Source: Phylloscopus collybita (Eukaryota > Chordata > Aves > Passeriformes > Phylloscopidae). Taken from it: a DNA stretch of 64,000 nucleotides. This document shows, in pieces, positions 38,526 to 51,933 of the stretch. The stretch covers positions 5,952,001 through 6,016,000 of the forward strand of contig JAJNNQ010000006.1 of NCBI GenBank assembly GCA_027886175.1, in the 5' to 3' direction. A program made the position numbers and the translations under genes. The notes under the pieces are model-generated. The model saw only the letters and a list, made by a program, of their open reading frames with translations. It did not search any database and had not been told where the DNA came from. Position 1 is the stretch's first letter. The number at the start of each line of letters is the position of its first letter.

Positions 38526-38553
<28 letters not shown>
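38526..38553 (+). repeat. A28 homopolymer
   Basis: Twenty-eight A bases follow 'ccatttctt'. A retrocopy tail is possible, but the 500 bases upstream do not resemble an mRNA or a retroelement known to me. Confidence 0.92.
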
Positions 38554-38555
<2 letters not shown>

Positions 38556-41500
38556 CTAAAAAAGAAGTGCTGTCAAGTTTCTGCTGTGTTTGCTACTAAT
38601 TGTGTGTGTGGAGTTTTTCTCATGTTATGATGACATTTCCTCCAGGAAAACATGTACTGGTCACTATCCTTCACTGGTGAAGGATATGACTCATTCTGTT
38701 ATTTCCTGCTACACCGATAACTGAGGGGTAGGTTTTGATTAAATTTAGATTAGTCATTGGGTTTGTTACTATCATGGTGCTCATTTCTGTCTCACCAGGA
38801 AAGAACTCTGATGTATTTAGATATCTAGGGGCAAGGACTGAACAAATTATATGCTGACTTTAACGGATGAGTAATAATCAGTTCAATCTAATATATGATG
38901 GACAGCTCTGTTACTATAAATACAAAGTGTCCCCCTTTGCTACCAGTTAGTCTGCTGGCTATTTTAAGAGTGAACATTGCAAGCCATTCCTTCTGTTGAA
39001 GGAGCTGTTTCACTGAACATGTCTCAATGTTGTAGATGTATGGAACTATTATTCAGCTGTTTTCACACAGAAAATTTTGAGGGAGGAAGAAGTAAGGAAG
39101 GAATCTGATTTTTCAGGAAAAACAGATGAGTGCTCTATAAAACAAGTTACTATTGAACTACCCTCTAAACAAAAAATTCACTCTTTCCCCCTGAGCAAAT
39201 TTCACAGGGGGAAAAAAAAAGCACTTGAAATGGCACATTTAAATTCTGCAATCAAATGGGAAGAAATCCGATCAGATGCTTCCTTGAAAGTGTGTAGTAA
39301 CTCACTGTTTATGTAAAAGCTGGGGATGGAGCAGCCCTGCTTGCTAAGTCACGTCACACTGTTCTGCAAAGACTTTATGAAACCATAGTTCTCAAAAGAA
39401 ATTTGTTTTGAAGGATGCATATTTTGACATTACAGTTGGTCAGATTTTGCATCCTGTTTGAAGATGATTATTTTTTATGATCTTATACTGTGCTAATGTT
39501 CCCTCTATTGTTTCTCTACAAGGTCTTTGTCTCAGCCCTCGGTGCATTTTTAACTGTTAACAGGATGATAAGCTACTTGTGTTTTCAGAGACATAATAAG
39601 GAACCACAGAGTTACACATCAATCAAATATGCCAATTATACATGTATTTTCCTGGTGACATTTCATCCTTGCTTATAGCTGGGAAAGAAAGGAAGAGGAT
39701 AAGTATAGTTCATTTGGCTCTTAGTTCTTCAACAGAAATGGATCTGGAAGGCTTTTGCAGACAATTATTGCCAGCTGCTCAGTGAGGAAAATAATAAGAA
39801 TTTTGAAATATTTTCTTTAATTATCAAAGCCCTTCATTGACTAGATTCAACACTTGTTACATAGAGATTTTCCAAGGCAGCATCTCTGGGAAGAGCTCTT
39901 TGGCTCTGGCTTTCTCATTTCCAACCTGAGCACTTTTACCTTCAGAGCCTGGTGTCTCCTTCCTTCTGTTTCTGGGAGGTCTATTTCACTTGCCTCCTTA
40001 TAATTCCTGTTCAGTTCCTCTTGAAGGTTTCTGTTGCCCTGCATTTCTTTGTTCTCTCCTTTATGCCAGTGGTCACAGTCAGCAGACTCCTTTGCTTTAT
40101 TACAGTGATCCAGAAGCCTCATACTTGTATGACTTTTCTGGATTAGCAAGGGGGACAAGGGGGAGAAGGTTCCTGATCTGAGGATTTTAGATATAAAGAT
40201 GATAGGTGTGCAATGAATACCTGAGCTAGAGAGCAGGAAGGACCTAAACTGGACAGAAGCAATGCAAACAAAAGATGAAGGGAGGGAAGGAAGAATGTAT
40301 TACCAGAGCACGCTCTCAGCCGCCAAGCCTCTCCTTTTCCAGCTGTAAATTGGCAACGTATCAGTAGGCTTTTTGATTCAAGTCAACCTTAAACCCACAC
40401 CTGCATCTTTTGTATTTAGGTGGTACGTTGAAGAAATATGATATTATTCACTACTATTCAGTAATTTATTTATAACTCATCTGATCAGAGGTATATTAGG
40501 CCTTTATTACATCAAAGTTATAAGAAAGAATTCAGGAAAAAAGTCTAAAAGTAAGATTTTAGGCCAATTTAGGTGAAAAAGCTATTCCTAGTTTTTGTTT
40601 TTTAGATTAAAATGTTTGAGTGTTTTTGGTAGGAGTGGGCTTTGTGTAAAAGTATCAGACTTTTACTCAGAAATTGATTTTTTTCCCTTCTAAACAGCTA
40701 AAGACATTAAAATCTATTACTCATATGCACTGACAATCAGTATTAATTTTATGTCCCAGTATATTGCTTTCTTCAGGGAAAAACTAACATCCATTTGTTG
40801 ATCAGTGATATACTCTCAGCACAAGGTGCATGGCTGATGATTAAATAACAAGCATGTAAGTTTTTTTTAACAAGCATTTTTTTTTTTTTAATGGGTGCTG
40901 GCAGTAGCTGCTGCTGCTACTTAAGGGCAGTTTGCTTGCTGCACTGGTAGACAAGCATTGCTCAGTATGTACTTTCAGCCAACAGCCCAGAATTTTTTGA
41001 AAATTATGAAGAATTACCTCCTTCCTCCATGATTGAAAGTAAAGAGTAAATTTTCCCCCAGATTTGATATTAAAATCTGAGTTGCACATTTATTCCAGCA
41101 CAGCTAGGCATCTTTGTTAGACAGGCTGAGGAGCTGGAAGGGAGGAAGTGAATCAGAGACAGAGCTTCAGAGAGCATTCAGCTCTTATGTGTGAGGGAGT
41201 TGTTTTCTGGAGATGCTTTCTGTCCTCTGTGGGTCAAAGAGGTTGTGTGCAAATCAGCTGGAATGGTTACAGCTCCTACTTTATGTGCTTTATGAAAAAG
41301 GGGGGTTAAGGGTTGTTTCTGAGCCTCTGAACCCAAAGGCTCAGGACACAGGTGTTGTGACAGCTTGTCTGCACTGTGTCATTGCATGTGACACCTGCAT
41401 GGGCCAAGGCAGCTCTGAGCACAGGTTAAGACAACTTGCTTTCCAGCAGGGCTGTTAGTTCAACCACAGCTCTGCACTGCTCTGCTTTTCCATCTTACAG

Positions 41501-44409
41501 TTCTTGGAGAGCTTTCCTAGGAGCCTGGTGCTCCTGTTGGCATGTAGTCCATGCTGCCATATAGACCTTATAGAGGATTTCTCTATCACCACCAGAAAGT
41601 TAGCTGTGAAAAGGAACTCCTTTTTCTCCTTGACTGAATCCATCTAGATTCAAATACTTTATGGCAGTGTGTACTGCTGCCTCAGTGGCAGCTTGACCTC
41701 TCCAAGACAACATCCATTTGGCTGAATGCTCTCTTGTGATACTAAGCCTTCATAAAAAAACTTCAAAACACTCATTCCATGCTTAGCTAAAACTCACCCA
41801 CAAAGATCTTTTTCACTGGTTTTGGTTGGTTGCCTTTTTATTCTTTAAATCTTTACGTAGTGGTCAAAAGCAGAGAACAGAAAGGTTAGTACAATTTCAA
41901 AAATCTACACAAATTCTGGGCAGCTGTTTTACACAAAACCATGTTTTATGCTTGTAAATGCTCAAATGCAGTTATAATCCTTTGGAGATAAGGCTGCACC
42001 TGCTGCAGTGTAAATGATTCTTCTGAGGCTTAGGAAGGGAATAGCTCTAGGATACTTCCATTAGTGTCGCTCTGAAGGGCCATTTTATACCAGAGATTGA
42101 TGTTTGGTCCAACTTTATACAAGTTAGATGAAACACCATATATACAAGCCTTCAGGGCAGATCTAGACTCTCTTTTGGTAGCCCAAAAGACCTGTTTAGA
42201 TGAGGCTTTCTCTCCCAATTTAAAAGACACAATTTTCTTAAAATGGAGTAATTTCAGTGAATCGATTTACTTCTGATACTTCATTTTTTAAGGAGACTTC
42301 TTTTTTTCAGGAGGCATATTTGTGCCCTCAAAGAGTAGTATTTCAATGTTTACACCTATCTGTTGTGTATTTCATTACTTCTGTTGGTCAAGAGGAATGA
42401 TAAACTATGCATCTCTCATAATATGTATTGATCTTCCAGAAGATGATTTAAACACCTATCGATACTCTTCTGGACTCCATATAAGATAAAATGCTGTATC
42501 TTCCCTCCATTTGCAATTCTTATTGTGGCATGAAATCCTATCACAATTATTTTCATTCTATTTAGCAACAATTCAAAAATATCTATTTATTTTAACAGCT
42601 AATCAATTAATAGAAAATTACTGCTCTGGATTTAGGTTGTTTTTGTGGCATTAACTTCATTGTTAATGTCCAAGTTCTCTTTTGTTTTCTGTAGTTTCCC
42701 TACAGCTTATGGGCTTTCCAACAGTAGAACTCCGTCTGTCTCTCTGGTACTGTTAGTCCAATGAAGAGGCCACTATAAATTGTTGATGAAATTTACTTTT
42801 CTGTGACTGGAGTATCAATTATGATGACTATGATCTAGATTTTGAATGTTATGATGATTTTACTGTTTTAAATACCTAACCTTTAATTAGCCCCCAGTTT
42901 TCTCTGCTACTTATTCGAAAATTGTATCTGGATCGCTGCATTCATAACTGCATTATGTAAATAGTGGAAACAGCCACAACAGCAAAGGAGTCCTGACCTT
43001 CAGCTCTGCCCCAGCAGCTCCACGGATACTTAGTTTCCTTCATTGTTCTCTTCAGGATATTGTTCACTTGGATAGGTTTTCACTGTTTTGGAATCTTTTT
43101 TAACATAATTGATTAAAGCGCCTCTATAAATTGAATTTCCCATGTGGACTTTTTAAAGCCTCTGGAACTTGATAAGCTTTTGTAACAAAAGAAGAAATGT
43201 TTCATGTGGCTTGAAATCTTCCGTGCATAAAGGAGCATTTCATCAGCCACGGTCTGCTCTGCTAAGCTCTGCTGGCACAGTGACACCTGAATCCCATAGT
43301 CTAACTAGCTTTTTTTGTCCTTGCCTCAGGGTAAGAGATTCAAGAAAGTTGTTTTGTTGTTCGGCAAGGAAGAGACTGCTGAGCCAATGAATTAAAATAA
43401 CATAAAAGTCCCTCTCTTCTTGGAGAGAACTTTGCATAAACTCTAAAAGGTTTTGCCACTCTCTGTTTGTGGGGCTCTATGGAAATAGTTGTTTAAGAAA
43501 AGTTAGAATAACTAGGAAACCTTCAAGAATGTTGATATAAAAAAGTGAGGGGAGAAAAAGGAGTAGTAAACACATCTCAAGTTTAATTGAAAGTAAAACT
43601 CAGAAAGAAAAATAATCTTAAGCTTCAATCTTCAGGGCAGAAAAGCTGCAGTCTTCTGAGGTTTAGTGTTTCCAGCAACAGTGACAAGCAACAGTTTAGA
43701 ATGAAAACAAATGTGTATGGAATGAGACCATTTCCCACTACTCCCACTTTGAAATGTGCCCATTTCTGTGTCTGATCTGCAGCCATGAAGTGGAAGGTGT
43801 GCATATTTTAAAGGCAGCAGGAAAGAATTGTAATTATGTCCTTGCAAGGTCTGTGAACATTATGTTTTTATCTCCCCAGGAGTTAGATTTTCTTAAACAC
43901 TCTCAACTGCTACAGCAAAACTCAATCAAAGAAAACTCTCCCCTCTCCTTTCTTTAAGACCTGAGACAACAGAGGAAAAGAAAATGAAAAGTTGTAGGTG
44001 CAGGTTTATCTCATGTTTCTTTTATTTCAGGAATGTAAAACACACTTGATGATTCTCTAAAATCAGGCTTGCTGTTCAAAGACTGAGAAGCAATGACAGA
44101 GCTGTGTGATGTACAAGTGTCACTGATGGATTAACTGGGATCCAAACATATTTTGACCAGTATCAAAAGAGAAACGATAGCTTAATATAGAATGATAGCA
44201 ATTTGAGACTTTTGAAAATTTTCTTAATGTTCTTCCATATCTTATAAACTAAATAGGCTTAAATCAGTTCAATACATGATGAGCAGTCACATGGCTGCAT
44301 GTAGGTTATCACTGCTTGCCAAGAAACACAGCTCTGACAGTATTAGCCAGTGTGACAGCTGGCTTAGGGCTCATTTCAGTGCTTTGAGTGTCATGAATAG
44401 AGCCAGCCA

Positions 44410-44998
44410 CGCATGGAGGACCTGGGGGTGCTGACTGACAGCCAGCTGAATGAGCCAGCATGTGCCCAGGTGGCCAAGAAGGTCAATGGCATCCTGGCCT
44501 GTGTCAGAAATAGTGTGGCCAGCAGGACCAGGGCAGTGCTCATGTCTCTGTCCTGTGGAACATTCCCTTGCCCAGTGCAGAGCTGGTGAGCCTGCACCTC
44601 AAGTCCTCCATTCAGTTTTTGGCCCCTCACTACCAGAAATGCACTGAGGTGCTGGAGTGTGTTCAGAGAAGGGCAAAAAAGCTGGTGAAGGGTCTGCAGC
44701 ACAAATCCCATGAGGAGCTGCTAAGGGAGCTGGGGTTGTTTAGCCCAAAGGAGGCTCAGGGGAGATCATGTCACTCTCCTGTCTTTTTCCAACAAGTGAC
44801 AGGGTGATTTTTCACTGTGAGGATTGTGAGACACTGAAACAGGTTGTCAGAGAAGTTGTGAATCCCTAGAAGTGTCTGAGGCCAGATTGGATGGGATTTT
44901 GAACAAGGGGAAGATGTTCCTGCTCATGGCAGTGGGGTTAGAACTAGATGATCTTTAATGTGCTTTCCAGCCCAAGTCATTCTATGTGTCTATGATTA
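44410..44998 (+). mobile_element. CR1 LINE, end of ORF2 plus 3' UTR
   Basis: The copy covers the C-terminal end of the reverse-transcriptase protein, whose codons are still partly readable in the frame at 44568-44807 ([15 protein letters not shown]). Near 44770-44860 the junction to the 3' untranslated region is shortened. It then continues to the 3' end 'gatgatctttaatgtgcttt...cattctatgtgtctatgatt'. It is plus-strand and 5'-truncated. Frame breaks show it is dead. A second CR1 starts directly after it. Confidence 0.93.
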
Positions 44999-45263
44999 TA
45001 TGACAAGAGGAAATGTCCTCAGGTTGTGCCAGAAGAGGTTTAGATTGGATAATAGAAAAAAATTTTGTTCACCAAAAAGTGTTATCAAGCATTTGAACAG
45101 GCTGCCCTGTGAAATGGTTGAGCCACCGTCTCTGGTGGTATTAAAAAGTTGTGTAGATGTGGCACTCAGGGACACAGTTTAGTGATGAACTTGGCAGTGG
45201 TAGGTTTACATTTGAACCCAATGATTTTAAGAGTATTTTCTATATAAATTATTCTATGGTTCT
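44999..45263 (+). mobile_element. CR1 LINE 3' end, abutting the previous copy
   Basis: It begins 'tatgacaagaggaaatgtcc' and follows the CR1 3' UTR through 'ggtttagattggataataga', 'gaacaggctgccctgtgaa' and 'tgtagatgtggcactcaggg' to a worn 3' end 'aaattattctatggttct'. It is in the same orientation as its neighbour and joins it with no spacer. The 3' sequence differs in type from the first copy, so this is a separate insertion and not a duplication of the first. Confidence 0.92.
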
Positions 45264-48200
45264 TTATGTATGATCATGGATTTATTCAGATTTATTACAT
45301 ACCTGAGATACCAGGAAAAGTTGGAGTGAGTTTTTATTGCTGACATTTTTCCACCTGCAATCATGAATAGAACTTGGGTTTATTGTCAAGAAGAAAGGGA
45401 GCAATATTCCAGTGCTGCACTGTGGAAAAGGACAACAAAACATATGCAGGTGTTCCCTGTTCAATTCATTGAAAGATTGCCAAAGGCTTGGGAAAGGCAC
45501 TTATTTAAGCTGTCAGCAGAGACTTTTAAAAGGTTTTTCTGCTTTAGAAGGATGCTTGTATCCCCACAGATGAGGGAGAGGGAAAGATCCAAACCAAATA
45601 TTCAGCCAAGTATTTGTCTTACCCATTTTGAAATAGAGCTCTTCAAGGTGGTGGCAAGTTGATTCAAATGCTTCATCATGTCAGCTTGAGTCTTCATCCA
45701 GCTGCACAGTCTTTGCTGTAAGGATTTCTTGTAGTGTTGAGAAGTAGCCAAGCATGTTTCCTTTGGGCAACTGGCTTCAAATTGTTGTTTCTTAATAATT
45801 CAAATCCATTTGTATATTTTACAAAAAGAAAAACAAACAAAACAACAACAAAACAAGAAACTTCAGGGCATAAATTCAACTTGTTTAGGCAACACATCCT
45901 TCCCTGAGATGACCCTGAGAAACTGCACTAAGCACAACCCAAAACAAAAGGTAGTAGGGTAAAGGTTGAGGGTGGGGAGTGCCTTTTTCACGGTAGATGG
46001 TGTTCAGAGGCATTGTCTGTCTTAAAAAGTAGGAGCTCAGGAGAGGATTCAGAGATGATTTCCCACCATGCAGCAGGCACCCTCAAAACACAGCAGCACT
46101 AGCCTTTGCCTGTTTTAACACAAAGGACAAAAGCAATTCCTCAGTTTATAGGTCTCACCCTATTGTTAATAATTTTAACTGAAACATACAAAAATGTCTG
46201 TTCTGAGAATCAGAGTGAATGCTGCAGGGTACTCTTTAGTTTGCTATGATTTAAATACATGCTTCACACTGTGAGTCCATTTTTTCCCCTTGCTATTGCT
46301 TTTACCCACTCAGTACAAATTCAATGCAGAAAGAGTAGTCAATGATATCTTTGCTTATGAAGCTTCAAAAAGTAAAATCTATGTTTTCTAGAGCTGTTCA
46401 TATAGTGAGACGAGAAAAATAATAATAAAAAACCATGCACAATATTTTTGTACACATAACGAGTACAAACTAAGAGGAAAATGCACGTAAGCCAAAAGAA
46501 AAACAACATCAACAAGGTACATGGAGTGTCTAAATACAGTGCAGAGAAGAATATTTCCTGCCTGGTCATGCGAGCAGTATGACATTGTATGATGAAGTTC
46601 ATTTTCCAAGTCTTGCCACTGTTCAGCAGCTGTGTTTTGCTTCATTGCTTCAGTCAGTGGGTTACTCATCTTGTGAGGTAAGTCATCTTTCATGCAAGAA
46701 ATCAATTTCATATTTTGTGCATGTTTTATATATTGCCTTATATAGCCTTCAGTTTGCTTTTGTAAAACTAAATTGTCTCGCCTTTAAATTCATGTGCCTA
46801 TTCTATTCTGATGGCAGGGAGTTTCTACTTTACTAGGCTCTCTCACAGCATGACTTAACTTTCACCAAAACCATATTTCCATGAACTTTCCCCTGGTGAG
46901 AGGCATCCCGAGGTGTGAATCAGGACAGTGCTTGCATATTTCCAGCCAACTAATCAACTGAATACCTTCTGATACCTACTAATTTCACTCCATAGAAAGC
47001 ATCACTGTTGAAACTATTACCTGTTTGGTTTTTTTTTTCCCCAGAGAGAGAAAGAATGATCCTGCGTTAGCCTGGCATCTTGAAGCCTGAGGGGAATTGT
47101 TGATTTTTCCTGATCTCCAGTGAGTTTGACGCCTGTAAGGGCTTTCAAGTTCTGCTAGGAAGACAGGCCAGAATGGTCCTATGGGCAACATTGAAAAAGG
47201 TTGATTTATAGGTCTCAAAACCTGGGGGTGTTTCTCTAAAAGCCAATTAATTTAAAAGTTGGAGAAAATGTGAGATTTATAATTATGCTGGAGAAATACA
47301 ACAAGCCTGTTGCTACCCATGTATAATGATAGAAAACAGATACCTTAACTTGGTGGCCACAACAGATACCACAACTTTGTGGTCCATACTTCAGAAACTT
47401 TAGGCAAGGAAAGCTTGGTAACTTTTTTCTGAAAGGAAAGGAAAAAAATTCTTGTGGCCTTCCTTCACTCCTGTCCTGTTGTTAAGATATAAAAAATTAG
47501 GAAGGTGGGCAACTGGTTTGGTTCATTAGGCATACCCACAGCTGGTGGGGAAACTGTTCATGAGGAGGAGGGGCACTGGCAAGCCTGGACAGGGAGGCGT
47601 TTCCTTTCTAATGACACCTATGTGTGATGTACAACACCCTGGCCAGTGGGCAATGGCAGGCAGCACAACACATGAGTGAACAACATGAGCAAACCTGAGC
47701 AGAACCCCTTACCCTGATGGCATGAGTCCAGCATCTATTGTTTTTCATGTCATTAACAAAGGAGGAGGGCTCATTTGGGAGTATTCCTCCCTGTATTCTG
47801 GAAGGTAATTTGCTTTTCAGATAATATTCATATTGTCCCAAAGGTAACATCATCATGCTTTTTCTTCCCCCCCACCCCCTCATCTGTTTATTTAAATCTT
47901 TTGTTTGTTTCTTTTTTTAGATTATTTTTGTGAACTACAAGATACTTTTTAATGAGTGGTCAGAAAATGTAGTTGCTGTCCTTGGCTTCTTGTGCAGAGA
48001 CTAGGGCACTAGTTCTAGAAAACCTGGAAAACTATTCTGTCTGTAAGTGCCTTGCAGAAAAATTGTACTTCTAAGATATATTTGTGAAAGAATAAAGAAA
48101 AAAAAACCCCAACAACAAAATAAGAGGCATAGTAATATGGGGTTCATCTAATCTAGTGGGCAGTAATAATTTCTTGATTGCCACCTATCTTTTGAAATTA

Positions 48201-51200
48201 AAATAACTGATAGATTCTATCCAGTGGGTGAAAAATTCAGTTATTGCAGGTAAGAAGTTGACAACATGCACATTTCAATTCAGTTCAGTTCAATTTTAGT
48301 ATTTTGATGGCCAAGTTGCACTTCATTATGAGGAGGTAAAAAATATGCTGCATCATAAGATTTTTTTCTTGCAAATCTCTTAGAGAAGTGTTCATATATC
48401 CTGAGGAGTTTTCAGCTGATATTTTAAAAACTGCTGATACAAAATATCGTCTACATTTCTAGGAAAAGAAGAATGAAATAAAAGTTTTACTACCTTCTTT
48501 TTCCAATAGAAAAAATCTGCCATAGATATATTTTCTTTTTGTTTAGCTGATGGTTTTTAAGATCTGTTTTCTACAATTTTATTGGAAGTTCCTGCTTTAT
48601 TATTAAATAGGAATGATATTTCAATAATATTCTCTTCAAAGAATAATTATGTAGAGCACTTTGCCAAAACTGAACACATACAATGAAAGTAAGTGCAAAC
48701 ATGCTGGGATAAATAAGCATGCAGTGTCTGTGTTGATTAACTTAATAGTTCTCTAGTAATTTCTGTTTTAGAAATGTGTGTTTTTTCCCCCTATCCCCAA
48801 TGAATCTTCACATATCCTTTAAATTGTAAATCACCATCAAAATAAATTCACGTTTCTCTATCATTCTCCCCTCTGTATTGTATACCACCAATCTAATTAC
48901 CAACAATGTATTGCATGAAGAACTTACAATATTTTCTCTGGAAAGTGCTATTTTGGGTTTCCAATTTTTTGTTATTAAACTTTCTAAGAAATAAAGTTCA
49001 CTCTTGGGGTAGGCATGCATGTTAATTTTGTAAATCTGCTGGCTGATTCATTGGTTTGTCTTAAAGTATTTATATTTTTTGATTTCAAGTCTGAAATATT
49101 TGGTGCTATTGTTATCTTCTATAGTCATAAGTAGCAACCATGGTTCATTATTTTTGTTCTCACAGAATTACTTGTTTTAAAGACACTTTGAATTTAACTT
49201 TATTACCAAGGTTGATCCTCCAGAAACTATGTTAACAGCTTTCAACTAGCTAAACTTTTGAACTATTTTTTAAAGACTATTCCACATTTTAGAAGTCGTC
49301 ACTGAGTACTTGAGTGCCACATAGCATGACATAGCATTTCGGGGCAAGGAGCAAACCTTTCTCTTCTGTTCCACTTTGTTGTATTTCTGTGGAAATAAAT
49401 TGCACATTTAAGGTGCAACTGCCTGGCTTCAGGCGGACTCTAAGTTAAGCAGGATGCTGGCATTAGGATTTAGATAATTTGGTGATGTGATGGTGAGAAT
49501 TATTGAGGTAAATAACTTCAGTAGTCACCAATATTTGTCTGGCATTTTGGGCTGAAATGTACTTTGATAAGGTTGTTAAGTATTTTGTTTAAAATCCCAT
49601 GGAAGATACTGCAGCAGGCACAGTTAGCAAAAACTGAACTATAGATAGTAACCTTTGTGGAAGAAATAGTTCCATTATCTTAAGTAATGGAGTTCAGAGG
49701 AAGAAAGATAAAGGCATTTCCTCTTGTTATTTTAAATCCTCTAAGCATCAGGATCAAAAACGGGAGATATGTGGTATGAATGCAAAAAAAAATTAGAAAG
49801 CACAACAACTATGAGATTTTTTTAATGCATCCAAGGTTTTTGTCATTAATCTGTCATTTCACTAAGTTTTCATCTACAGTACTTGTCTTCTGTAACTGGA
49901 AGGCTTGACTGACTTGTTCATGAATGTTATGAGTTTGAGAAAAAATCCTAAGTGGAAACAAAGGTGAAGCTTTTGTTTTTAAGTCAAAAAGGATGTGACA
50001 GAAAAAGGTAGAAAGTGATTTATAGCAGCTGACTGGAGCTGTTAGTCCTGCTTTTATTCTGTATGTCTTTTTGCCTCTGGTGTTAACCCTATGTCTCTCA
50101 GTAGCTTTAATCAGTTGTTCCAACATAAAAGCAAGAATCCAAAGTAGCTTCATTTTGCTAAAAATTGATGTGATTTATCATAGCACAGACATCTCTAGAG
50201 CAATGACTGGTGAAAGGCTGTCATTCTGTGACACTCTCAGAAAGATTCCTTTAAAAGTTAGAGGAATTGCAAGGGTCAGTTCTGCAAAATCAGTGTTATT
50301 CAATGAAAGCTGTAGAAGCTTCTTGTGCTTGCTGAAGTCTCTCACTTGTGTGGTGACAAAATTCCAGGTGGAAACTGGCACTGTCAGATGTAAGCTATTA
50401 GGTCCACTGAAGTGCATGCTTGTATAAAGATCCAGACAGACATGTTGGCAAATTTGGCCCTGAAGAGGTAACACTGAAAGAGTCCATCATTATTTAAAGG
50501 CAAATTTTTGAAAAATGTTTAAAAGTGAGCCCTAAACATGTCTATCTCCTTTATATAATGAGACTTTGTCGTAGGGAGGTGTACTTGTACCTATGATTCT
50601 TATTCAACTGTATTTAGTGGAAAAAATGCTTGGTTCCCTCTCCCACACAAAATCTAAAGTTTTTGTCCTTTTAAAATCAGACAGCAACCATCAGCAAATT
50701 TTGGTGTGGGTGGCTCATTTTTCAAATCTTTTTAATTTTAAATGAATTAGCTTATATGAAATGTTTAAGAAGATCATCAGCAAGAAAATATTCTCTTTAC
50801 AGCAATGGAATATTGGGGTGTTGGAGAACTAGTTATTTGTTTGTTTTTTGCCCTCAAAATGGTTCTTTTGAAGCAATGTACAACAAATGTACTTGGTGAG
50901 TATCTATGTTCTGTAGACATCGGTGACAATGGTACAGCCATGATCAGATCACTGATGTTTAAACTTGTTTTTAAATCATTAATTCATCAACATAAGGCTT
51001 TTTCTCTAGCACATGGGCAGAGGTTATGTCTATTCTGCTTACATTTGAGATGAATCATAGTATGAATATACCTCTCTCTTCCTTATTGCTTAAATGATCT
51101 TTTATAACAGATTATACTGTTTAGACAGCAAGGGTTAGGTGAGATTAATCTTTCTGCAAATGGTTGAAGAGAATAGTCAGCAGATAATGAACTCTTCTGT

Positions 51201-51933
51201 AGTGTAGCATTTGTAAAATTAAAGAAGTAGTCTATGGTTTTTAAGGAAAAGTGAAAATATGTGATAAAAAACAATGATACTGATTTTGATTTTTTTTTTG
51301 TTGGCAACCTAGAGAAATTTTACTAAAGCTGTAGGGAAATTAGTGAGGGAAATGAATGATGTTTCTGTGTTGCTTAAGGCCAGCTTTTGTTGCCATAGGG
51401 TGCTGTCCTTAGAAATACATGGATAAAAGGACTCTTTTTGATGTAGCCTCTCTCTTATAGGGATATTTTCTCAGTGTCTAGGCAGTCCAAGCACTGTTGT
51501 CCATTTACTATATACTCTGCCTCAACCTGAATGTCACTGGGATAGAGAAGCCTTTTTTAAGTGGCTCTTAAGTGACCACAAGCATTATGACTGTGCTGAT
51601 TTTCATACAGAAGCTCTGTGGGCGAGGTAAGTTGCAAGAACACAGTATGAGTTAACATTAAGTTGTGTTGGTCTTGCTAGGAAAGGAAGTTGGTGACATT
51701 ATGGCACGTATCTTTGCCTCATGAGTTCTTTCACAGAAGAAAGACCTTAGATTCTATGTTCCTGTCACCAATATTTCAAAATGGCCTTGCTATCTCTCAT
51801 AGCTCTGCCCATGGGAGGTGGCGGACTGGATATTCGAGATCATCTCCAAAGCCTCCACCCAAGTGTAGGGGTCCTGATTCAGTAGCAGTAATAGAGCAGT
51901 AATAGACAGCAAATTGCATCCTAAATCATATTG
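45264..51933. other. Unique AT-rich DNA, no gene seen
   Basis: I recognised no interspersed repeat. Open frames at 45363-45662, 46388-46711, 47608-47883 and 50071-50474 reach 90-118 codons, often overlapping frames on the opposite strand, and match nothing known to me. An 11-base tandem duplication (agcagtaatag, twice) lies at 51884-51905. A perfect donor-like AG|GTAAGT lies at 46676-46683 on the plus strand without a matching acceptor of quality. Confidence 0.5.

Larger units (their letters stand above)
34536..44409. other. Long repeat-poor AT-rich DNA, no established gene
   Basis: Almost 10 kb has no recognised interspersed repeat, only an A28 run, a 22-base AT palindrome and scattered A/T strings. 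Open frames of up to 103 codons occur. The one at 39847-40158 on the minus strand has splice-like borders and is discussed as a speculative exon. The paucity of insertions could reflect constraint or chance. Confidence 0.5.

Noticed and set aside
38526..38553. A28 run as the tail of a processed pseudogene
   Set aside because: The preceding sequence shows no mRNA-like body, no target duplication and no AATAAA close before the run.
46579..46683. Possible plus-strand exon ending in a perfect AG|GTAAGT donor
   Set aside because: An 8-base donor match is expected a few times by chance in this window on two strands, and the only upstream acceptor (gcgagcag) lacks a pyrimidine run.
50071..50474. 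Overlapping 118-codon plus and 98-codon minus frames
   Set aside because: The two frames overlap on opposite strands, neither has recognisable motifs, and no splice signals frame them. Treated as chance.
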